Origin: Mortierella sp. BCC40632
Lineage: Eukaryota > Mortierellomycota > Mortierellomycetes > Mortierellales > Mortierellaceae
Length of the DNA: 64,000 bases
Direction of reading: 5' to 3'
NCBI GenBank assembly: GCA_011634665.1
Contig: WAEK01000004.1
Location: 1,927,501 to 1,991,500, forward strand
Under the pieces are notes generated by a model. That model saw only the letters and a program-made list of their open reading frames with translations, was not told where the DNA came from and made no database searches. Shown here one piece after another: positions 54,863 through 62,079 of the stretch; the first letter of the stretch is position 1, and the number at the start of each line of letters is the position of its first letter. A program made the position numbers and the translations under genes.

Positions 54863-56493
54863 CAGTTGGCGCCAAAATGGTTTCAATGTTTTCAGAAATT
54901 TCGCTTTTTCTAATTTTCTCGTTTATTCTTTCTTTCTCTTTCATATTCAATTCTAATAGAAAGGAAAGTCTTATCAATGGTGGACCCGAGAAATAAGAAA
55001 GCGGGCCTTTATCACTTCACATGAGCGAGCTATGCCGCCTCCAATGTTGTCGTCTCATAGAAACCATTTTGCCACTAGTCCGGGAAAATTCTTCAATACC
55101 TCGTATTCCCCCCTTTCGCTTTCAACACGGCCTCTACTCTTCGTGGCATCGACTCATAGAGCTTGTCAATCATATCCTGTGGTATCAGCTCCCATTCCTC
55201 CAGCACCATATCCCACAATTCATGAACACTCGTAGGCCGCTTCTCTCGTTGACCAATCTGAACCTTCAGCTTGTCCCAAACATGCTCGATTGGATTTAAA
55301 ATCTGCTGATTGTGCAGGCCATCGAAGAACCTCAATATCCTGATCCTCCAGGTACTTGGTTGTTGCTTTGGCTTTGTGTTTGGGGTCGTTGTCGTGCTGA
55401 AAAATGAAGTCATTTTTTCCGAGATCATAATACTCGAGACTTTCTTTCAATGTTGTGTCGAGAATATTGATGTAATCCTCCTTTTTCATAGTTCCTTCAT
55501 AGATCTGACAGCCATAGCCAAGTCCCTTGGACGTCATACAGCCCCAGAACATCAAGGATCCACCTCCATGCTTGACAGTAGGTTGAAGATGAAATGGTTG
55601 AACCGGATCGCCTGGCTTAGCCCAGTAATATTGTATCCCGTCCGAGTTCCAGATGTTTATCTTTGTTTCATCTGAGAATACCACTCGCTTCCAGTCATCG
55701 ATGGTCCAATTTTTATGACCTCTTGCCCACTCCAACCCGCGCTTGCTTGTGTCGCTTACTAAGGAAAGGCTTTTTGACTTTTTTTTCTTCGCTTGAAAGC
55801 CGATCTCCCTGAGGTTGCGAAGGACTGATCTGTACGAGATAACAGTCCCTTCACCATTGAGGCTCTTGTGGACCTGCTTGCCAGTCTTCAACATGCCGGA
55901 AAGTAACTTTCTGTTGAGATCATTCTTGGAGCGAGCCGAGAGAATTTTTGGTCTTCCTGTTGGTTGCCTTTGTAGAGTAGGTAAATGCTTGGTTCGGATC
56001 CTTGAAACAGAAGCAGGGCTGACTGATAATCGTCTAGCGACATTCTTGACGGAGTAGCCTGCTTTTAGCTGGCTTATGATAGAGTTTTGAGTGTCTTCTT
56101 TCGTTTTTTTCATGATGGAGGAATATCGACCATTTTCGAGCGATTGCACCCGTATTTTATATCAAACTTGTCAAGATCTATTCATCTTCTTTTAATCTCT
56201 GACTGACTGTAGATATAAGACAAACGATTGTGAAAAAAAAAGAGATGAAATAGCAATAAATATAAATGGCGTGCCCAAGTGGCGAAATGGTTCCAATATC
56301 TAGCTTCAACAATTTACCTCATAGCACGCCTTTCTGACAACATATTGAAAATCTGTTTACACTGTCGTGAACAAGGCATTCTGGGTATTGTTTTCAATCT
56401 AAGCAACAAGGTGCATTTACATATTCTCGATGGGTAGAAAATTGCTAAAATATGAAAATTTGAGAATTATTGAAACCATTTTGGCGCCCACTG
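54863..56493 (-). mobile_element. Tc1-like transposon, family B, copy 2
   Basis: 1631 bp between TA at 54861-54862 and 56494-56495; same ends as copy 1 but without the 493-bp insertion. It inserted into gypsy E. Confidence 0.95.
55093..56149 (-). pseudogene. Tc1 transposase, family B copy 2, one frameshift
   Basis: The 309-residue frame (56149-55220) starts MQSLENGRYSS and carries the helix-turn-helix region, GRPKIL, VVFSDETK, and FQHDNDPKHKAK. An extra A near 55299 (AAAATCTGC against AAATCTGC in copy 1) shifts the frame just before NPIEHVW; the end is read in 55093-55290. Apart from that one base the protein is complete, DD34E. Confidence 0.92.
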
Positions 56494-56495
56494 TA

Positions 56496-56660
56496 AATAG
56501 TAGACACGCCTGCCTGGAGAGTTCCTTACCTTTGTGTAAGGAAACCTTCCAGGTAGGACCTTCGACCTCTTTGCAGTGCTCTATATACCCATCCCTCTGT
56601 ATGACAATAAACTGACCTTTGTGTAAGGAAACCTTCCAGCTTTCTTTTCACCATCGCGCT
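56496..56660 (+). repeat. LTR E-like segment
   Basis: Begins AGTAGACACGCCTGCCTGG after the gypsy E coding end, with CTATATACCC near 56582 and GACAATAAACTGACC near 56603. CTTTGTGTAAGGAAACCTTC occurs twice, at about 56531 and 56617. A diverged relative lies at 61445. Probably the 3' LTR of gypsy E. Confidence 0.55.
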
Positions 56661-56756
56661 TATAGCATTGTGGCTAGTTGGCGCTCGTATAGGATACCTA
56701 TAAGATATCCTATTTCTTTCATTGTCGGGAGGTCGAGTGTTAGCGCCCCTCCCCGG
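56661..56756 (+). other. Spacer with a tRNA-like hairpin
   Basis: Contains TAGTTGGCGCTCGTATAGGA and the hairpin GGATACCTATAAGATATCC. The order recalls part of a tRNA, but the loop is too long and no T-arm is present. A related stretch lies at 61535-61590. It could be internal gypsy E sequence just after the LTR. Confidence 0.3.
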
Positions 56757-56773
56757 AACCTTTCCCATCTACC

Positions 56774-56807
56774 AAACAGATTGTTATAAAAAAAAAAAAA
56801 AAAAAAA
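56774..56807 (+). mobile_element. Ultra-short LINE insertion (14 nt plus poly-A)
   Basis: AAACAGATTGTTAT plus 20 A lies between two copies of CCTTTCCCATCTACC (56759-56773 and 56808-56822). The direct repeats, poly(A) and resemblance of TTGTTAT to the family Y end (CTTGTTAAC) suggest a LINE copy truncated to 14 nt. Confidence 0.6.
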
Positions 56808-57336
56808 CCTTTCCCATCTACCGCGATCAGGGCATAAACTTCACAATCCCCACGCTGGTTTAAAAACTGGATCGGCAAACAATGGAAGACCTTGATGCAG
56901 CACAGTCAGGATACAAATCAGCCGAAAACATGATCATGGAGTCACTCCAGGGAAGGATTAGCAAGCACGCTGGCTTTTACAAACAGAGCATCGAGCGGTA
57001 CTCCAGCCCAGCATGTGGCCTGTCGTTGGGAGACCGGAGGATTGCTTTGGAAGTCACTCAAGAAAGGACAATGCAAAGTTATGAGGATTTCAGGGCCGCT
57101 TCACAAAGAGAGATCGATGAAGAGACCAAGCAATTGCAATCACGGCAAAGGACTATCGAAAGCTCAGCACAGCTCGAGTACAACGAGCTGTTATCGCAAT
57201 TTGTCATGTCCTATTAACTCTCCTCCTGCTATAGGATCGCGGGCAAGTATCCTCCATCGGCAGATGGAGGAAAAAGATTGGGCTATACTTTCCGAAGTGC
57301 GCTCGGAAAGGATGAAGTTTATTATTTTTGAGCAAG
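56808..57336 (+). mobile_element. LINE family Y, copy 4, 5' part
   Basis: Begins CCTTTCCCATCTACCGCGATC, like Y-1 but diverged. The frame at 56882-57217 (MEDLDAAQSGYKSAENMIME) is a predicted coiled coil (RAASQREIDEETKQLQSRQR). A shifted frame continues as MEEKDWAILSEVRSERMKF until solo LTR D at 57337. It is a diverged ORF1 region; the rest is absent. Confidence 0.6.
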
Positions 57337-57621
57337 TGTCAAAGGGTACGCTGACTACACGCGTCTCTTTGAGTATTTCTGGATCACGTGTGCCTAGATT
57401 GGTTAGCGCCAATCTGGACTTCCAGTATTACCTGGGGCCCCGGTCAGCTCACATTAGAATTACATTAGTATTTAATCCGCCTTTCCCCACCTACAATAAA
57501 CATCAGTTCATAACTCACCTCTCAGTCCCCGTTCCTGTCCAATCTCTTTTCCCTGTTCAGTCTCTGTTCCCTGTCCTTGTCCCTGACCCTCACCTCACTT
57601 TATTGAACGTGCCTTGTTACA
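57337..57621 (+). repeat. Solo LTR related to gypsy D
   Basis: 285 bp, TGTCAAAGGG...CTTGTTACA, with CTACAATAAACATCAGTTCA near 57490 matching the LTR D end region. Flanking bases GCAAG and CAGTA do not match. Confidence 0.75.
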
Positions 57622-57634
57622 CAGTACTGTAGAG

Positions 57635-57798
57635 CAGTGTTTCTTATCGAACAGAAAAAGTCAAGATCTCGTCTCGTTAAGCCGCGGACTCGTTTCGTTA
57701 AGCCCGTACTAATTCCCTGTAAATGGCCGTTATCGAAACGAAACATTAACGAAACGAAACGAGTTATCGAACGAAATCCGTCTCGTTGAGAAACACTG
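57635..57798. mobile_element. hAT-type MITE, 164 bp, copy 2
   Basis: CAGTGTTTC...GAAACACTG with perfect 8-bp duplication CTGTAGAG at 57627-57634 and 57799-57806. It differs from copy 1 at only a few bases. Confidence 0.92.
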
Positions 57799-58393
57799 CT
57801 GTAGAGTAATTGTAATTTAGTTAGACACATCTTTTTTTTTTTTTTTTTTTTTTTTTATGGGCCCCGTGGGGGGTTTTATTCGTCGGCGCGCGTCTGTCCA
57901 TGCTCTGCTAAGGACATGGCCTCCGCTGCCTCTTTTTGAAAAGAAAAATAACTATCTAAACATAAAGGGGAAGTAGAGGGGGACGACTGCAACAGGTTTA
58001 ATGGGTTTTCTATGGTGGAAGTAGTTTAATAGTTCTGGGGTCAACTTCTAAGGGTCTATCTAGGATGGTGTCCCTCCTTTTATAGGAGGTATTCCTATAT
58101 CTCCTAGGTCTATTGTTGGAGCACTAGGACAGGGCTCACCCTAACTCAGGATGACCTCTTGCAACGACCCAGAAACGATATATTTAGGTGGAAATAAAAA
58201 TACAAAGCAGATGGGAGAAATCAAGGAAGGGCACAAAGGTGATCTAAGAGGGGGGGGCAGGTCAAAGGCAAATCTACAGCTAGGGCAGGGGGTCCAAGGG
58301 GTCTGAGAGCGGCAAAAGCGGCTCCCAATCAGTCAAGTCGAAAGGGTCAACTCGTCTGATATCTGGAGGCTTCGGCTCCGCGCGGCTAGGTGC

Positions 58394-58448
58394 CAGCAGT
58401 GTTTCTCAAAAGTCGGATCGGTTATCATCCGACTTTTGAGAAACACTG
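58394..58448. mobile_element. 55-bp palindromic hAT-type MITE
   Basis: CAGTGTTTCTCAAAAGTCGG runs into its inverse after an 8-base spacer CGGTTATC, forming a near-perfect 22-bp-stem hairpin. The flanks CTAGGTGC and CTAGGTGG (58386-58393 and 58449-58456) are a near-perfect 8-bp duplication. The ends match the other MITEs. Confidence 0.82.
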
Positions 58449-58720
58449 CTAGGTGGAGGCGTGTCGTCTCCCGGCATGGCCAGGTAAGGACCATGTTCGG
58501 GGGTGGGCCACATCGCTTCGAAGACTACCCTCCTCCTTGGTCACAACAATGTGAGGAGGACGGTTCCAAATCTTGTGCATCCGCTAGTAGTGGCGATTTA
58601 CTGGGGCTGCGTTTGGTTTTGGGGGCTGACTCCGGCTGTCTTTGAGGTTGGCTTGGGTGAGCGCCGTCCGTGCTCGCAATTTGAGAGTGTTGACCGTGAA
58701 CCAGAGCAGATCGTCCGCTG

Positions 58721-59448
58721 TGCAGTGTAGTGTAGTAAACGCGATCGTGGCGTCTTCTGGTGAGTGGTCTGGGGGACTATAAAAGGACCCACCCCACCAG
58801 GCATTAAACAGCAGCTTCTTTCTTCAATATACATTTGCACTTCGCTCTAAGCGTGCTTCATCAGGTACCGACAAATCCCAGAGCTTCGACAGGACCAATG
58901 CTTCACCACTCAACTCTCTCATACTAAAAGTCCACAGTTGGCATTGTCCCGAATAGATCCTATTTTAATTCTCCTCGATTCCTCACCAGCGTGTCGGCAG
59001 GAGAACAGTTGTTAGCAGCCTCAGTAGCGACTGCACAGTGGTACGTATGAGACTCGGTTAGAGGGGTGAAAGCATTCAAGAAAGGCTCCCAGACGATGGT
59101 CAAAAGACCATCGTTTGGTCAACTGTCCCCCGGCCATGATGCGTGGACTTCACGGACCCATCTCAGTTTGGTCCGCACCGTATCGTGTCCCCAAGCTCTG
59201 TTTATTGATATTTTACACCTTTTCTAATATCCCCTATTAAAGTGAATCCAGAGTTCGATCCCTGGATTCACTTTAGTTAGAAAGACGAGCTATAGCCGTG
59301 ATCCTTACCTTTAGTGTCCGTCAATACCCAAAGGTCTTCCCCTTGTTCTCAAATAGTAAGTTAACCCTTCCTACTTGCAGCGTGAGACCCTATCATAGCA
59401 GAGAGCAGATATTGACTAGAAATATCATCACTTAGACACTATTTTGCA
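58721..59448 (+). repeat. Solo LTR of the gypsy A family
   Basis: TGCAGTGTAGTG...TTTTGCA, 728 bp, with GACTATAAAAGGACC near 58777 and GCATTAAACAGC near 58803; later words (GAGACTCGGTTAG, ACTTCACGGACCCATCTCAG) align with LTR A. It splits an antisense LINE X. The 5-bp flanks CGCTG and GCAGT do not match. Confidence 0.78.
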
Positions 59449-59755
59449 GCAGTCCAGTGGCGGTTGACCTGGCTCAAGTTTGTTGATAGCCGTGAACGTC
59501 CTCCAGATGCTGTGTACCGCCACCGAGTGGATATGAATCGCTAGTCGGGGGAGGGACGCCTTTTCTGGCCAGCAGAGCATTGAGTCGTCAGGGATCTCAC
59601 TGAGTCTGATGCCTGGAAAGAGGGTGGATATCCACATACGAGTGCTCATCCACAGGGCCCAGACAGCACCGCAGTTGGTAAAGGCATGTCGCAGATCTTC
59701 CTCATGGGGTGTGTCGTCAGGGTAGTCGATGAGACAGCGTTTGCATTTACTTGTT

Positions 59756-60009
59756 TCCTCTATATGAATCTATCGGATGTCTCGCTACTTTTTTGTCGGG
59801 TTCTTCTCTGTTTATTTGTCGGGTAATTTCTGTCTATCAGTCGGACACACTTTTAGAGTGCGAAGGCCCGGGACTAGAAAAAAAAAAAAGAAAAAAAACA
59901 AAAAAAAGAAAAAAAGAAAAAAAGAAAAAAGAAAAAAAAAAAGGAAAAAAAAAAGTGCTAAGGCCCAAACAAATCCTTCCAGTTTTTTTTTTTTTTTTTT
60001 TTTACTGAC
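59756..60009. repeat. A-rich tract and poly-T
   Basis: 59878-59955 is A with scattered G; 59983-60003 is T. These long lysine and phenylalanine open frames are compositional artefacts. The bases TTACTCTAG after the T run could be a splice acceptor before the Fanzor fragment. Confidence 0.7.
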
Positions 60010-60650
60010 TATTCTTCTTTTATTACTCTAGAGGTATCACCATCAGATGGATGGTGCGGTGGTTGCCAACGGCACCACATAGCGCGTACCTGGAATAGCT
60101 ACCACTACCAGCATCCAGCTCGGTGTCGCAGGAATGTTCCAACATTCATTCCAGTGATGTTGGTCGGGTCAGGAGGGACAGGAGTAGGAAGCCGAATTGG
60201 AGGATATGCTAGGCGGGAGGAGGAAAGATGAGAGAGCAGCGCATGCGGTACGGAGTGGTCGGACTTACTGATGAGTTCAAGACGAGCCAGACGTGCGCAC
60301 GGTGCTTTGGACAACTGAGGAAGGCACGGTCGCGTCGTATTATTGATGGCAAGGAGAAGATGGTTCAGGTGAATGGAGCAATGGAGTGCACGAACAGCCA
60401 GTGCGGGTCAGTCCAGCGAGGACATACGATCAAATCCCGGGATGTGAACGCGGCTGTTTGTATTGCGATAGCAGGAGGGTTGAATCTACTCTCGGTAGAA
60501 CGGAGAACGATAGAGCAATTTGTCAGGGCTCTGCGTTCCACCAAGCATACCTGTTCATATTCACAGGAGAAAATTCAACATTCCACGCCTCCAACATCTG
60601 TTAGAAATGCAATGGAGGCTCCCTGCGGTATGCAGGGCTGGCTAGACTAG
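60010..60650 (+). pseudogene. Fanzor (eukaryotic TnpB-like nuclease) C-terminal half
   Basis: The frame entering before 60060 gives YQHPARCRRN, then VPTFIPVMLVGSGGTGVGSR, the region before the zinc ribbon in TnpB/Fanzor. It hits a stop at about 60230; a one-base shift joins the frame 60228-60650, with VVGLTDEFKTSQTCARCFGQ, paired cysteines TCARC and MECTNSQC (zinc ribbon) and SRDVNAAVCIAIAGGL, carrying the RuvC-III aspartate. Fanzors are RNA-guided DNA nucleases carried by transposons and viruses. The RuvC-I and wedge parts are not found upstream, where A and T runs and LINE sequence lie. Dead fragment; class fairly sure. Confidence 0.82.
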
Positions 60651-61140
60651 TCAAGCATCGACTCACCTTTGCCTACTCCCTCTCCCCTGCACTAACGGCA
60701 AAACCGAACGTACCAGCAGCATCCTGGGAACCGTCCTCACCAAGTGCGTTGGGAATAGGATGGAGCACAAGTGAGGCATCATCCTGGACCAAGCATTGTT
60801 GGCGTGCCGGGCCCGCAAGCACACCGCCTCCCAGAAGTCACCCTTCTACTGCAAAATAGTATTTGGAACAAGCACAAAAGGGAAATGGCTCGCACCGCTT
60901 GGCCGGCACGGTTGTTAAACCGGATTGGGAAAGGGGATAAGGGGGACAATCCAACCAATGCGCATCAACCGATCTCCTTGGTGAAGATCAACATTTGACG
61001 GCCAAGGAGACGTTAAAAGGGGTCTGCAGCCACGCTACAGACAGTATTTTTATTCCTAAGGCGGGCTGCTCAGGGCCAGTACAAATACTGGTCCTTGCCC
61101 AAAAATAAAAAGACTGATCTCATCTCACCGAATCCTTGCT
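60651..61140. other. Spacer, partly LTR-like
   Basis: No convincing gene. CAAAAATAAAAAGACTGATC and CTCACCGAATCCTTGC near 61100-61135 resemble an LTR end. A hairpin-like pair AAGGCGGGCTGCTC/CAGGGCCAG lies at about 61060. The segment following the Fanzor frame shows no partner gene. Confidence 0.35.
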
Positions 61141-61440
61141 AATCACGAGTGTACACTTTTCTCAGGTCTGGCCAGCTGGAGAAATTTGAACTGGACTTGG
61201 CACACAAGGATCGGTTGAGGATGGTGCATGTGTCGGAGGATGAAGGGGAGCTGAGGAGGGCATGATAACGGACGAGGAATGGAAGGGATGGGAAGAGATG
61301 ATGAGGAAGAACAGCAGGGTGAACTGCGATTTCGTCTTGTTAAGCCGAACTAGATCTCTATAAGGAGTCTTAATGGGACGAGTTATCGAAGCCGAAATCT
61401 GTCACGTTGAGAAACATTTGGCCCCATGGGCGAAATCAAA
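61141..61440 (+). pseudogene. Gypsy E integrase C-terminus, second decayed copy with MITE remnant
   Basis: 61180-61310 parallels 54380-54500: LAHKDRLRMVHVSEDEGELR-like reading with stops. A remnant of the 164-bp MITE (GATTTCGTCTTGTTAAGCCG... to GTTGAGAAACATT) lies at about 61327-61418, without clear ends. Confidence 0.55.
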
Positions 61441-61444
61441 AAAA

Positions 61445-61610
61445 TAGTAGACACTCCTACCTGGTGAAGTCCTCGCCTTAATGTGAGGAGCCTTTCCAGT
61501 TTATTATTGTTTGTTGTGCTACTAGGTTAGACATCAGTTGGTGCTTGTAAAGGATATCCAGTAGAGAATCCTTTTCAATGTGATCAGGTCGGCCGTTGTT
61601 AATCTCGATC
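61445..61610 (+). repeat. LTR E-like segment, second copy
   Basis: TAGTAGACACTCCTACCTGG corresponds to 56498; GCCTTAATGTGAGGAGCCTT and CCAGTTTATTATTG follow. The downstream CAGTTGGTGCTTGTAAAGGA parallels 56675. Diverged and incomplete. Confidence 0.45.
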
Positions 61611-61839
61611 CTAGACCTTTCAACAAAGAAATACCAGAGGACAACTACCTCACTACTGCTCATGTCATGCAACACCAACAAATTGGCAGTTAATGCAAAC
61701 CACTCTGCAATTGAACCTTCACAAGCATATCATCGTCTATCCATTCATAAAGGGAATCAGTCATTGACTGCTCTCATACACAGAGAAGCGCAGTGTATGT
61801 TCAAAAAAAGCTCCATTCAAACTAAAACCATCGTCCAGC

Positions 61840-62072
61840 ATACCTCACCATGGAGTGGCTCGAATACTTGGCGATTTTCTATTCGTTTACAACTTTACTG
61901 GTGACATCGTGATTTACTCCAAGAACAGAGAAGAGCAGAGATAATGTGCAGATTGCGCTTGAATGGTTGAAGGAAGCATCTTAAAGGGCAAAGACAAAGG
62001 GGAAGCCTACCAGTCTCTTATTGCAACAAAGAGACTTCCTCTATGCATCAAAAAGTCCGCCTTCGATACCAT
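61840..62072 (+). pseudogene. Gypsy reverse transcriptase fragment
   Basis: The reading FTGDIVIYSKNREEQ resembles the gypsy active site region (Y-x-DD-I-V-I-Y-S), with the first catalytic Asp changed to Gly, then VQIALEWLKEASLKG. A diverged, dead fragment ending where the next gene's frame opens. Confidence 0.55.
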
Positions 62073-62079
62073 AAGAGCC

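Larger units (their letters stand above)
54006..54956 (+). pseudogene. Gypsy E integrase C-terminus, hit by a mini-LTR, a MITE and Tc1-B2
   Basis: The frame DWVLVKNIARKKFEYP at 54009-54058 is resumed at 54309 as WYDPLKVTSITPFGAYKLVW and PDGKSKLDLVHKDRLKLAHV, once the mini-LTR and MITE are removed. This is the SH3-like end of a gypsy integrase. A long acidic and Pro-rich tail follows (EEVRRDDEEGPQDEPEEIGG), until Tc1-B2 enters at 54863. The last readable host codons are ARHPWGDA. Confidence 0.82.
57833..59755 (-). mobile_element. LINE family X copy, antisense, split by solo LTR A
   Basis: Poly-T at 57833-57856 is followed by the reverse of the 3' end (GGGCCCCGTGGGGGGTTTT, hairpin retained). 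LINE coding remnants lie at 58480-58720 and 59449-59755; on the minus strand 59649-59460 gives DDSMLCWPEKASLPRLAIHI and VAVHSIWRTFTAINKL, matching 8540-8660. No frame is intact. Confidence 0.8.

Noticed and set aside
54288..54956. Independent host gene beginning MRSTDPWYDPL
   Set aside because: Its apparent start lies in the MITE; the real frame continues gypsy E integrase from 54009.
56661..56756. tRNA-Ile-like gene
   Set aside because: The anticodon hairpin loop has nine bases, no T-arm is present, and the related segment at 61535 is equally broken.
59751..60031. Lysine-rich open frames
   Set aside because: Produced by A-rich simple sequence; no homology.
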